This document shows positions 52,365 to 63,599 of a stretch of 64,000 nt of DNA, in pieces (position 1 is the first letter of the stretch; each line of letters begins with the position of its first letter). The DNA lies in NCBI GenBank assembly GCA_023634235.1, contig JAMKCF010000008.1:13545676-13609675 (forward strand), given 5' to 3'. The notes under the pieces were generated by a model. It was not told the origin of the DNA, searched no databases, and saw only the letters and a list, made by a program, of their open reading frames with translations. Position numbers and translations under genes: made by a program. The stretch comes from Pisaster brevispinus (Eukaryota; Echinodermata; Asteroidea; Forcipulatida; Asteriidae).

Positions 52365-52620
52365 GTCACAGGAGTGTGGGTTTGAATCCCGGTCATAACA
52401 CTTGTGTCCTTGAGCAAGAACTCTAATTGCTTCTCTTCATCCAGGAGTCAATGGGTACCTCCAAGGGTAGAGATTGTTGGTGTGAATGGTTAGGGCAACC
52501 AGTGTACCCTTTTGGCAACCAGTGAAGGGTACTCCAGGAATGCTTAAAGCCCAAGAACAGTGCTGTTAACTGTGTAAAGGTGCTTTGGTACAGTTGGTTG
52601 AACAATTTATAAATTCCTAC
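52365..52620 (+). mobile_element. Leu-type tRNA SINE, copy 6 (plus strand)
   Basis: B box region GTGTGGGTTTGAATCCCGGT and body CACTTGTGTCCTTGAGCAAG mark the family in the forward orientation. Later words include CTTCTCTTCATCCAGG and GTGTAAAGGTGCTTTGGTAC. The A box is truncated. Confidence 0.68.
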
Positions 52621-52809
52621 TTTTATTTTGTATACATTTTTTCATTCATTATTTAGGACACACACAGGTTTGAATTTTGTTTCTTGCATTTTTCATCGTG
52701 CGTTTTGTAATAATTGTGTGAACAGCCATGTGAAAATTTTAAAAGCAGACATTATCTTTAAAAATTAACTGTTAATGATTAATCAAATCATGATTCCAAA
52801 AAAAAAAGT

Positions 52810-53030
52810 CCTGTCAAATGTCGAGTCCAGATGATACAAGAGTCTTATCATGCCATCATCAAATCCATGGCACTGACCTCACGTTTGCTAACATTTGCCA
52901 ACAATGTGTCATATTCGGCCCCTCAAACGGGGCGTCATTTAATTATACAAATTACCCCAGCGGTTGGCACGACTCGGCATGTGCTGGCTTCGTGTATCAA
53001 TACCCCTAGACTATGAGCAGCACCGCCCCC
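52810..53030. promoter_or_regulatory. Complex island, candidate regulatory element
   Basis: GCCAACAATGTGTCATATTC (Sox-like AACAATG), GGCCCCTCAAACGGGGCGTC and CATTTAATTATACAAATTAC lie together in a repeat-free stretch. Two overlapping short frames have no splice or homology support. Confidence 0.3.
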
Positions 53031-55390
53031 CCCTCCTTGTCACAATCAAATGCAAGACATACCAGAACATTTGCTTGTATTTACGTTCTCATCGAGAGTT
53101 TGAAATTAGGCAGAGGAAAATTCCGGTTCAACGGGCTACAAATTTAATAATAATGTTCAGTCGCTTTCAAGTCTGCCAGGACTCCATATCCAAGACTTGC
53201 AAATTATTGTACAGCCTCTTTGTCTTGTTTTGTTTGGCTGTATTTTTTTTCCCTTTTTTTTTTTTCTCTCTTCTTTTCCCTCCCTTCTTCTTTACAGCAG
53301 GATTTAATTATGGGTGAGTTAGAATGCCGGCGAAAGTTGAAAGACATTTGTAAGGGTTCAAAGACATCGGACAGGCTGCCTGTATGAAGGATACAAAAGT
53401 CTGGTCCCGGACTCCTGTATTGGGCCGGTGTTTATGCAGAGAACTCTCTATCCAGCGATCTGCCGACGGATTATTGAGTAATTATTACCTCACGTTACCC
53501 CGTTGCCTGTTTACACTTGAGCGCCTTTTTCTCTCACACTTCAACTGGAATGCTTTGCGTTACTCGAGACAGCAGGTTTTTTTTGGGGGGGGGGTTTCCG
53601 TCTGAGCTTTTTCCACTGGAATGAAATTCCCTAGTCAATTAAAGAGTCGGGAAGGGGAAAGAGAAGTAGTCTTGGTGGATAAATCGCGCGGCATAACACA
53701 GAGGCTTAGAATCAGAGTGTTGGGGTTTTATACAGAGGCATGGGACGGGATGAAAAGACACGACGTACAACATGTAGTCCAGCTGATCAATTATACGAGT
53801 TCACTTCACATTGTACTGGTTCATGTAACAAATCAAATGAAGATTTGTTTTCTTGGTACATTGTGTGCTTGAAACACCTCTTTGAAATCAGGCCCAAATT
53901 GTCAATTTAATGGAGGTATTAATTGGACTGACGAATCGTTTTAGTTTGAAATCCATCTTGGAGAGCAAGGGTTGCTCTTGGATGCTTCTCGAAAACTAAA
54001 AGATTGTTTTAAATGACTTTACTCTTCCATATTAAAAAAAAATAAAAATAAAAAATCCAACATACAAACCCTTTAAGCGGCAGATGGGACTGTTTAGATA
54101 ACTACATCATAGTGCTTTGATTATTTGCTGGTAGTCTTGGCAAAAGCCGAAACCTTGGCACAGCAATAGTATTAGCATTTGTCTAGACACTGTAGTTGTG
54201 TTCAATCCCCCCCCCCTCCCGTCAGGATAGCCTGATCTCAATGGGTATTAAGAAGATCATCACGTCAGCTCATCTTTTGGCATTTTGTTTAATCAGGGAT
54301 CATCAAAGCCAAGCTTTTCATTAGGTTTTAAAACCTTGCTTTGTCCAATTTCTTTTTTTTTTATCAACTTGGCCCTTTTAAAATAATTTCTGAAATCATA
54401 TATTTTATTTATTTATTTTCTTCAAAATCCGCTCATAATTCAACTAGGCAAAAAAGTCAAGTCCATCAGTACACATGATACTGTTGCAAGTTGTGTTCTG
54501 GAAAACATTTGGAACTTCTGTTTTTTTGTTTTTTCTCCATTTCATTTTTCACAAACTTTGTCCTGGAAACTGCCTGTAATAGTGTCTGCTTTAATTGGCT
54601 GGCATTCATTACTTAATGCAGTTTACTCAGGGTCACTGTGTAAAATAGAAAGATTTTATTGATTATTCCGCTCGTTTGGCAAATAGTTTTTTAGTCACTC
54701 ACAGGTGAGTAGTTCACCAGCTCGAATAGGTTTGATCCTCCAGACCTGAGTCATTTGCCTCTGTGCCCCTAGTCATTTGCCTTGGTGCCCCTCGAAATGC
54801 TGCAGTAGACGTTTACAGTTCGCACATCATAGACATGCCCTCTACTAAAGAAGAACTGCCTTGCTCTTAAAACATGAGAAAATTACCGGACCTGAAATTT
54901 AAACGCATCTGGGGCTGTTCTTGTTATTATTTGCTGTTACAGAAATATTTGTTTTGAAAAAAAAAGTTGGGTTTTTTATTTTTATGCTTATTGTTTTACT
55001 ACTGATGTGATCTAACTGTTTGTGATGTAGCACCTAAAAGCACAGGGTGTGAGGGGCAAGACCCCCCCCCTCCCCAATTTCCACCTCAACTCCCACCTGA
55101 GGTCGGAACTGAATTTAACTCAAATCCTTTGCACTCACATTCATGCATATATTTTCGCGTTGTTAATAATAAACTCAATTTCATCCTTATCATTAATTAA
55201 ATTAGCACCACCAAAAAGCCCAATACATTTTAATGATTAATGTCCCCCCCACCAAGTTTAAGCTTGCCCCCCCCCAAAAAAAAATTTAAAGGTCTGGTGC
55301 CGCCATTGGTAACACCCCATCTGTCATTAAGCTATTACACCCCAATTAATTTCTGATGTTTCACCCTATCTATTTGTGATGTTAAAACAT
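53030..55390. other. Non-coding interval
   Basis: Poly-T and poly-G runs near 53245 and 53584 and C-rich runs near 54208 and 55060. The 53330-53720 part is complex and repeat-free but has no supportable frame. Confidence 0.35.
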
Positions 55391-55394
55391 TTTG

Positions 55395-55850
55395 TTCATA
55401 ACATGTTTAATTAATGAGTAATTATTTAAATAATTACATAAGAAGGTTGTCTCTCCTTGAAAACTGTACACGGTGGTCTGTGTGCAGCGCGTTTACGTGT
55501 AAATGTTTTGGCTGTTCGTGAAAACGCAAAAGATCGGAGCACTCATATTTGGCACTGTGCCAGCTGTTTAATCAACGCAGTCACGTATACACTTTTGGGC
55601 ACTTTGTGAAAACGTAATTTCAGGTTCTCAGGGTTTGTGGGCGTTGATAAAACATTGTAGGTCAAAGTTTTTGGCACTTCGTTAAAAATGCAAAAGCGGG
55701 AGTACTCGTGTTTGGCACTGTGCCAGCTGTATAAATCAATGTAGTCATGTATACACTTTCTGGTAGAAGTGACAAGTGACAAAAGGTTTTGGGCACTTCC
55801 TGAAATCGCGATTCCAGGTTCTTAGGGTTTTTGCCTTTCATCAACTTAGC
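55395..55850. repeat. Dispersed repeat family K, copy 2, with internal 163-bp tandem
   Basis: TTTAATTAATGAGTAATTAT opens the copy and GTCTGTGTGCAGCGCG follows, both shared with 12120-12425. Inside, a block with TTTGGCACTGTGCCAGCTGT and a GTATACACTTT end is repeated after 163 bp (55551 and 55714). Confidence 0.62.
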
Positions 55851-55859
55851 ATAATAAAG

Positions 55860-57870
55860 AAACTAGATGATTTTGAGACCTATTACTTCAGAAATTAATT
55901 GATACTGATCAACTTGCGGAAAGTCAAAATTATTTTTCCTGCCGATTTTTTCATGTTATGGCACTTCGTGATGTTGCTGACAGTATGTATGACATAAACT
56001 TACAGTTACCCTGTTTATGATATTGGGAATGGGACAGGTGGGAATTTAAGCAAGATCTTAGATAGTCATTTACTTAGAAAATATTTTACGAAATGATTAA
56101 CAGCATGGTAGGCTCGTCAATCCCAGAATATGTTAAATGAGATCATTCGTTGGTCTACACACCTTTGAACAATGTGGTGCCAACTTGTTTTGATCAATCA
56201 TTAAGGGAAACAGACGCTGGATCAGTGGAGAGTCTGCCTATGTCTTCCATGTGCACGCACAGCTTTACTGTAACTCATGTGTGAAATTTCATAAGTCCAA
56301 CATTATGAGCACATTTTTTCATTGAATTAATGACTGTTATCCCTGGTTATGAGTCGCGAGTCACGCAAGGTTGTGATGGAGGTGGGGGGGGGGGCCTGAG
56401 AGGGTGAGTGAGGTCATTCCCATTTAGAGTGGTTACACACAACACATTACAGCTCGTTTCCATTATAGAGGATCCAGGGCCGTCTGCGGTTAACCACAAC
56501 TATTCCTCGTTAGTCCTGCTCTATTGAAATTATGTGACAGCCACCAGGGATAGCCCCTGTACACAAACACTTTGTCCATGTGCCTGTTAAACGTGTTAAA
56601 GGGCTTGACTTTGAGACTGCCTGGGTGTGCGTGCGTGTGTGTGTGTGGGAGTCTGCTGAAGCTAGGGCCCTACCAACCGTGACCAGGTTGTCTGTGCCTA
56701 AACAGCTCAAGAGAATATGACAGAGGGGTCAAATACAGTTTTATGATGCACTCATTTTCCAGGGACCTTGTGGAAGTGGACGAAATATCAGAAGTCTCGT
56801 ACCTCACATTAGAACGGTGGAAAATGTATTTGATACCTTTCCAGTGCCAAATTGTTTAATACCTAGTTATGTAAACATGTCAAATATACAGTTTATTTAG
56901 TTCATGCCTGAGTTTGCATGATATTAAATCAAAACTGCATTGAGTTTAATCGTTTGGATACAAAAAAAAATTCCCGTGTGAACTGTACTGTACCGTACCG
57001 TACTGTACTGTATCAAATGATGTCATGTTTCAAATTTTGCTCCAAAGAGTACAAAATAAAAATACATTTTACACCATTTTTACATGTGGTTGAGACTTGT
57101 AATTCCTCCCCCCCCCCCCCCACTTTCAGAAGGAAAACATATTAGGACAACTTTCATAAGGGAAATATATTAGGAAATGAGTGCATCACAAAACTGAATT
57201 TTTGAATTGAAAACCTTTTGAAGCATCATAGACCAAAACCCTCGGGCCTTTCTTGTAGTCTGAACTGGTTTAGATGCTGCTCTTTGTTCTCCCACCCCCC
57301 ACCCCATTCCTTCCAACCCCCCCACCTCCAACAACTTTTGCCACATCTTTCTCCCAGCATGCCTTTTCACCAACCATAAAGAGAGGAACATGCCTAACCT
57401 ACAGGGGAAGTCGTGCTGATGTAATGACATGAATGTGAACATTGAACCCGTCCTCCCAACCGCAAATGTTTCTGGGTTTTTCCTTGTCATGGCAATGATT
57501 ACCACAATACCCCCTCTCTTGATGTTTCTGTTCGTCCATCAAGTATGCCGAGTCTCACCTTGTAGATCATTGTCATCTTAGCAAACAGGGTTTCCCATAA
57601 AAATCAAAAGGTCATTCACTGCAAAAGGGCCATTCGTATGCATTCATTCTGAGCCATGTATTCATGGGATTTTGTTTTGCAAAGGGAAGTGTGCAAAGTT
57701 CAGGAAGCTTGAATTTTGGTGTATGGGGGAAAATTCAGGCTTTGAAATGGAAGCCTTTTTTTTTTCAGTGTAAATTTTTGTTTATAATTTTTTTAATTTT
57801 GTTTAAATTTTTTTTAAATTTTTTATGAGAGATTGCCTCACATCACAAGGCCACTTCAAGGTGAGGGCTA
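55860..57870. other. Non-coding interval
   Basis: Short GT repeat near 56620, a CGTAC/TGTAC-type short repeat near 56985-57010, C13 near 57108 and a T-rich run near 57755-57825. No gene or transposon was recognised. Confidence 0.35.
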
Positions 57871-57879
57871 CACTTAACT

Positions 57880-58176
57880 GATTTTGGTTATCGACCCAAA
57901 TCAACTGCCATCAGGGGCACATTGCCACCTACTCCTGGGGCTGAAACAGGGTTACCCCCTTCACAGTTCGTAAGGATGAAGGCATGGGTATCATCCACTA
58001 GGAGCCTGGCTGGTAGAGCAGAATGCGCTACCTTCCCAACTCTTTACAAAGCAATTGTGGTTAAGTAACTTGCTCAAGGGCACAAGTGTAAAGACCGGGA
58101 TTCAAAACCACACTCTGCTGCTGACAACACCAGAGCTTGAGTCTGGTGAACTAGACTGCTTGGCCATGACACGCCA
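57880..58176 (-). mobile_element. Leu-type tRNA SINE, copy 7
   Basis: The right end carries AGACCGGGATTCAAAACCAC, CACCAGAGCTTGAGTCTGGT and GCTTGGCCATGACACGCCAC, the complements of B and A boxes. The body (CACTAGGAGCCTGGCTGGTA) differs from copies 1-4, so it is another subfamily. Confidence 0.66.
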
Positions 58177-58739
58177 CAAAGTTGCATGGTATATATAATT
58201 GCATACCTGGAGAATCTCTGGTTGGACTTTCATTTCTACCATTTATACAACTGACCAAGTTGTTGACCGCGTGAGGGCACTTTCAAAGGCAAATTTCCTT
58301 GCATCACTAGAACAGTTTTATCTTATTTTGACTGCCTGTATCTTGTTTTCTTGTATTAATGGCCAAATAGTTAACAATAATAACAAAAATGACAAAACCA
58401 GTTTGTTTTCCTTGTTTTGCATAATGTAAATTTGGTTCACACACCGTCAAAAACACTGCACACTGCAATAAAGATGGACATCCAACCAGAACTAGCCCTG
58501 AAGTAACATATGTGTGTAGGGATTTACTGTTTTGCTTTTCCTTTTCAAATTATACAGCACGATCATAACGTAAAGCTGTAACTTCATAACGTTAAGCTGT
58601 AAACTTCAGCAAAAAGTAGTAGCTGTTTGACCAAACAAAAATGACCTGTGACTTATGGTCATAGCAACATGTTTCGACCCTAGCAGAGTCTACACTCTAT
58701 TTAGCGCATGACATTTTCCGTTCACCTTTTTTATCTGTT

Positions 58740-59045
58740 TCCAAGATCTCTTCTCTCATTTGAAGGGTTTTTTTTGGGGGGTAGGTGCTCATTTACGGAA
58801 TGATTAAAGGATTGCGTGCACGTTCTGCCTGGTGTAAAAAAAAAAACGCTTCTAATCTCTGTCCTTGGGATGCTTTTACCGCATTCGCTGATTTGCTGAG
58901 TGAACATTACATTGTCCAGTATTTCCCCGTCTTGCTTTTAATTGCCAGTTTGTTTTAATGGGCTCCGACATAATTACAGTATGGTACTCGTTTGCTGTCT
59001 GGGTCGTTACTGGAGATCATTCACATCTGAAGGTTGGTTATCAAA
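58740..59045. promoter_or_regulatory. Candidate regulatory element
   Basis: The repeat-free stretch includes TTACGGAATGATTAAAGGAT, GCTTTTAATTGCCAGTTTG, TGTTTTAATGGGCTCCGACA and GACATAATTACAGTATGG. Several homeodomain-type TAATT words lie among unique sequence. Confidence 0.32.
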
Positions 59046-59077
59046 ACGTGCCTCAAATTTCCATTATTCTAAAGACT

Positions 59078-59150
59078 GAATTCCAATTAAGTTTACAAGT
59101 CTGAAGGGTTCCAATTAAATTTACAAGTCTGAAGACTGAATTTCAATTAC
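59078..59150. repeat. Short tandem duplication (about 30 bp, 2-3 copies)
   Basis: TTCCAATTAAGTTTACAAGT, then TTCCAATTAAATTTACAAGT, then TTTCAATTACATTT, with CTGAAG links, form two good copies and one partial copy. Confidence 0.75.
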
Positions 59151-59289
59151 ATTTCATGGAGTACATGTATAATGGATATTTATGGTTCTTGCAAAATAGA
59201 GGGCTAGAACATGCAGTATTCTTTCAAAATTAGACACATATTCTTTCAAAAAGAACCAACAAAAATTACTATTTGATTGATCAGGCTGT

Positions 59290-59640
59290 TATCCAGGGAT
59301 GGGAAATTTCAGACTTTTATCAGAATTTTTTTAAGTCTGCCTGGTGGAAACATTTATGTAATTTCTTTTCAGATATAAAGAAATCCTGCTTTTTTATCTA
59401 CCCCTCTAAATGCTGAGGATACTTTTGCAAAAAAGCTCCCTGAAACCTATAAACCCCAGAGGTTACAAAAGGTTGAAATGCCATCATTTCTACCAACATA
59501 CCTCCTAAAAATTAGAGCTTAGTTTTATAATTTTTTTATGTCAGCAATGAATCCCAACCTTAGTTAGGAATATCTACCCGAAGCTCCTGTTTTAAGATCT
59601 GGCAACTAAAATGTTATCAGCAATTTTCAATGAAGAAAAC
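59290..59640. repeat. Dispersed repeat family I, copy 2
   Basis: TTTCAGACTTTTATCAGAAT, TTTTTTATCTACCCCTCTA and CCCCAGAGGTTACAAAAGGT follow copy 1 at 16525. Divergence is high, so the family is old. Confidence 0.55.
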
Positions 59641-59739
59641 TGAAACTGATTTTTTAAGTCTTTTAATTATTACATTCTGGCTTATCTTGAACACATCTCA
59701 ATGAACGGAAACATAATTTCCACCACGCTCTGCAAAGAA

Positions 59740-59960
59740 CGGGGCCCTGGCTTGTTTTCATTTCAAAGTGTTACAGTGGCGCTAATCCCAACAGAAACCA
59801 CAACCACGCCATTGTTTGTTTAAAAGTATCAGAGCCCTTGATACCAAACCCAGACAGTTTTGGACAGCTCCGAGCAAGGCTGGAGACACTTCTATATAAC
59901 AGCCATGAAGCAATCAATGATGGGATCTCAAGGAGATCAGTAAGTCCCTTGCAATCAAGT
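59740..59960. promoter_or_regulatory. Candidate regulatory element
   Basis: GAAACCACAACCACG (Runx-like AACCACA), GCCATTGTTTGTTTAAAAGT (Sox/Fox-like) and GAAGCAATCAATGATGGGAT lie in one unique stretch that ends before a C11 run. Confidence 0.3.
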
Positions 59961-60405
59961 CACGTACACCCCCCCCCCCCTCCATCATCCTCATCCTCAT
60001 AGTACCCTATCTCTGTGTATAATATCTACCAGTTCCTTCTTCTGTTGTCCCATTTTAAAGGCCCCCCCTGGTATGACAAGTCTCAGACAATGGCTTTTCA
60101 TTTTAGGGTGAAATCATTCCACCAAGAAAGAACCCATTATTGATTGCCACTTATTCTGTTTTTGTATTCACCCCTTCTCACCCCCCTCTCTGGTAGATGA
60201 TGAAAGTGAAAAGGGAAGGCTTTTAGTCAGACAGGTTTTTTTCTTTCTTTCTTTCTTTTTTGACAGATAATTAGTGCGGATGACACAGAATACTTGAGTA
60301 GCAATGATTAGATCATTGAAACTTCATATATTATTAACGGTACATCTATATGCCTAATGAATCGCTCTACTATCATAGAGAGCCTATTACGACCATTACA
60401 GTCAT

Positions 60406-60455
60406 TTGTTAATGTAGCTTCAGGGAATTGTTGTTAATGTAGCTTCAGGGAATTG
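60406..60455. repeat. 25-bp direct duplication
   Basis: TGTTAATGTAGCTTCAGGGA plus ATTGT is present twice in direct tandem, ending just before the 191-bp array. Confidence 0.85.
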
Positions 60456-60478
60456 AGTATTGATTCCCCCCCCCCCCC

Positions 60479-61260
60479 CACACACACACACACACACAAG
60501 TGTGTAAACACCTCCAATCGGGGACCTCCTATTGTCCCTCTTTTGTTTGGACTTTAACTTTTTGGCAACAGCTCCCATTGGTTTTGTACACAATTTCCAA
60601 CTGGGGACCTTAACCCAACCGGGGACCCTATTGTCCTCTTTTGTTATGGGTCCCCGGTTTGAATGTGAAAACAAACTCACACACACACAAGTGTGTAAAC
60701 ACCTCCAATCGGGGACCTCCTTTTGTCCCTCTTTTGTTTGGACTTTAACTTTTTGGCAACAGCTCCCATTGGTTTTGTACACAATTTCCAACTGGGGACC
60801 TTTACCCAACCGGGGACCCTATTGTCCTCTTTTGTTATAGGTCCCCGGTTTGAATGTGAAAACAAACTCACACACACACAAGTGTGTAAACACCTCCAAT
60901 CGGGGACCTCCTATTGTCCCTCTTTTGTTTGGACTTTAACTTTTTGGCAACAGCTCCCATTGGTTTTGTACACAATTTCCAACTGGGGACCTTTACCCAA
61001 CCGGGGACCCTATTGTCCTCTTTTGTTATAGGTCCCCGGTTTGAATGTGAAAACAAACTCACACACACACAAGTGTGTAAACACCTCCAATCGGGGACCT
61101 CCTATTGTCCCTCTTTTGTTTGGACTTTAACTTTTTGGCAACAGCTCCCATTGGTTTTGTACACAATTTCCAACTGGGGACCTTAACCCAACCGGGGACC
61201 CTATTGTCCTCTTTTGTTATAGGTCCCCGGTTTGAATGTGAAAACAAACTCACACACACC
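60479..61260. repeat. 191-bp tandem array, four near-identical units (type A)
   Basis: The marker AAGTGTGTAAACACCTCC recurs at 60498, 60689, 60880 and 61071, exactly 191 bp apart. Units differ at only a few positions (for example CCTTAACCC against CCTTTACCC), so the expansion is recent. Each unit has a CA run, GGGGACC three times and GGTCCCC once, giving internal foldback. The period is not a multiple of three, and the open frames seen in several units are artefacts. Confidence 0.93.
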
Positions 61261-61940
61261 CTTACCAATGGTGGCTTGTGGGGTCCTGCTATTGTTCTAT
61301 TATTCCCTTTTCTAAAGAATTCTCCTGCGGGGTCCAGGTTCCACAAAGAATTTACTTGTGGGGTCCATTGCTCTGTTGTGTTTTGGACCCCACAAGGACC
61401 GGTGGGTGTGCTCACACGCACACACATGCTTGTTAATCCAGGAAATAGAGGACTTCTCTTTGTTCTCCCATTGTTTGGACTTTGTTTTTTTCAAGACGTC
61501 TTCATAGGTTTTGTACACAAAAGCGAAGTGATGTCATTCTCACTCTTTTCGAACACCCGAATCCCTTTTGATAAAGTCCTCGGTTAGAATGGGTAGACAT
61601 CCCCACACATACCCTTACATATGGCAGTTGGCAGTTGTGGTGTACTTTCATTGTTGTTCTATTGTTCTTTGTGGGGTAGCATTGTTCCATTTTGTAAAGT
61701 ACCCCATAGGTTGGCATATATGTAAGGGCGCACAAGTGTGTAAATATCTGCAATCAGGGACCTCTGATTGTCCCTCTTTTGTTTGTACTTAAACTTTTTG
61801 GCAACAGCTGGTTTTGTATACACTCTCCAACCACAGAGAAAGGACTGCTCCAACTGGGAACCTTCACCCAACTGGGGATCCTAATGTCCTTTTTTGTTAT
61901 AGTTCCCCAGTTCTAATGTGCACAATGTGCTGACACACAA
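61250..61940. repeat. Diverged flank of the 191-bp array: B-A-B-A units
   Basis: Units at 61428-61607 and about 61733-61940 are old relatives of type A (GTTTGGACTT, GGTTTTGTACACAA or GGTTTTGTATACAC; GCAACAGC only in the second). Units at 61256-61427 and 61610-61732 resemble each other instead (ACCCTTACCAATGG/ACCCTTACATATGG; CTATTGTTCTATT; TGTGGGGT). The order points to an ancestral A+B repeat of about 350 bp. Confidence 0.75.
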
Positions 61941-63135
61941 ACACGTTGTGTCATTTTTTACACTAAACCTTTTTGTATTCTAGATCTAACAACTAGTCCC
62001 ATTTTCAGAAAGTATAAGTTTGTTTGTTTGATAGATCAAACTTGTTTTTACTATAACAGCAACCTTGTGTGCTTGAGAGCTCTGTGGGCCTTAGAGTATA
62101 TTGCACAATTTCTGCTCAGCAGAAACTGGGAAATTACCACAAAATGAATGCAAGAACATTGTTTATTTCTTGGTCCCCATGGTGTTTGATACAGTCTTCC
62201 AGACTAGTAAGAAGACCGTTCCAGCCTCAATTTGGTTTCACTGGTGGAAGGCCATAAACAATACGATTGAATGCAACCTGACATAAAGGCTAGAGTACCC
62301 TCATCTTAGTTCAGTAATGCACATGTCTATTAAAGTCAAAGTGAGGCGATTGTCGGACACTGGTGCTATGTCTAGTTTTTGGGTGTTTGTGATACAGGAG
62401 AAGTCAAAGATCCTGACTCAGAAACGTGGTCTGCTTATCATTTTAATTCAGTGATATTGAAACATAATTAAGAATTTAATTTCTTGATTTGTAACTTTTC
62501 CTTGCCATCTAGTGTATTGTGTCGTTTATTTTTATAACCTTGCCTACATGTATGTTTCCAGCCATAGTGTATTTTACTTATGGGGCCTGCATTTTCTGAA
62601 CAATTTCTGTCAGTCAAAGTGTTTTATATTTGTAATCATTGTATACAGCTGGTCTGGTATTTATTATCTCTAGCGTATCTTTGTATGATAATTTGTTTCA
62701 TTGTAAAGCGCAACAAGGGATCCACAATGCGCCGTATAAATGTTATTTTATTGTTTTATATTATTTTTTATTATCCCTATAAAAACCTGACAATATTACA
62801 TTTTATATTCCCGATTGTTTTTAATGATAATTTCAACATCTACGGCACGTGCTATACTCCCGAGGCTATCAAACGGTTCGTTTGTTCGAATGGTTCGAGT
62901 GTTTTTGCAGAATGTCTTGTGTCTTTCCCAGGAGTACTCGCTCTGAAATATAAATAAGAGGCCCAGTAAATGTAAGACTAAGAGGACAACAAAAATTCTA
63001 GAAATCAACCCTGCAAGATTCTGTGGGAGGTAAATTGTAATAGTTCATATACCAGGCCTCACAAAAGAGCATCTTACAAAGCACATAAGCCCTGGTTACA
63101 ATACGTGATGCAGATCTCATGTCAGTGCATCGTGG
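61941..63135. other. Non-coding interval
   Basis: Apart from the LINE-type tail at 62690-62775 there is no recognised feature. The 125-codon frame across 62580-62957 runs through that tail and is not a gene. Confidence 0.4.
62690..62775 (+). repeat. LINE-type 3' tail
   Basis: TTTCATTGTAAAGCGCAACA, then AATGCGCCGTATAAATGTTA and a T/A-rich run, form a hairpin-like GCGC...GCGC tail typical of L2/CR1-like elements. No ORF2 signature was found upstream. Confidence 0.45.
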
Positions 63136-63140
63136 TACAA

Positions 63141-63440
63141 AGTCATTTATATGCGAGATAATTTCCTGAACTCGTTGCGGCGCATACTGAGTCCTTGGAG
63201 GGAGAAACAACCAGTTTGCTCACTTGCAGTTTTCGTTAATTGCCACTCCATTCATTGTTCAGTTTTTATGTCTGTTGCAGTCCAAAGGGAAATTAAGCTT
63301 GGAATAATGGAGGTCGCAGACATGTGCCTTTTAATTGTTAGTTAATTGCGAGTGTTTCAACTTAATCTGGATTTGAAGAGACACCTCCTTTATAGCGCTT
63401 TAATTGCGATTGTTTAACGACGGGATGAAAGACCGCGACT
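63141..63440. promoter_or_regulatory. Candidate enhancer with TAATTG cluster
   Basis: TAATTG occurs at 63237, 63332, 63343 and 63401, three of them followed by C and preceded by T. The surrounding sequence is complex and repeat-free (CTGAACTCGTTGCGGCGCAT; GGAGGTCGCAGACATGTGCC). Clustered TTAATTGC words suit homeodomain binding. Enhancer function is inferred. Confidence 0.38.
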
Positions 63441-63599
63441 TCTTCGGAATGACAGCATCATGCAAGGGTTTGAAAACTCCCACTCAATCGATTTATTGAT
63501 GGCCATATCCCACATGTACATGCTTTTACTAAGGGAGATTGGAAAAAAAAAAAAAAAAATGTAATGCATTTCTGAGCCAGGAGCGATAATGGTCATTTA

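Noticed and set aside
61105..61587. 160-codon + strand frame, the longest in the window
   Set aside because: It runs through a 191-bp tandem unit and diverged flank units; the period is not a multiple of three and the same segment recurs in several short frames.
62580..62957. 125-codon hydrophobic frame
   Set aside because: It crosses a LINE-type tail and AT-rich sequence; hydrophobicity follows from T-rich codons.
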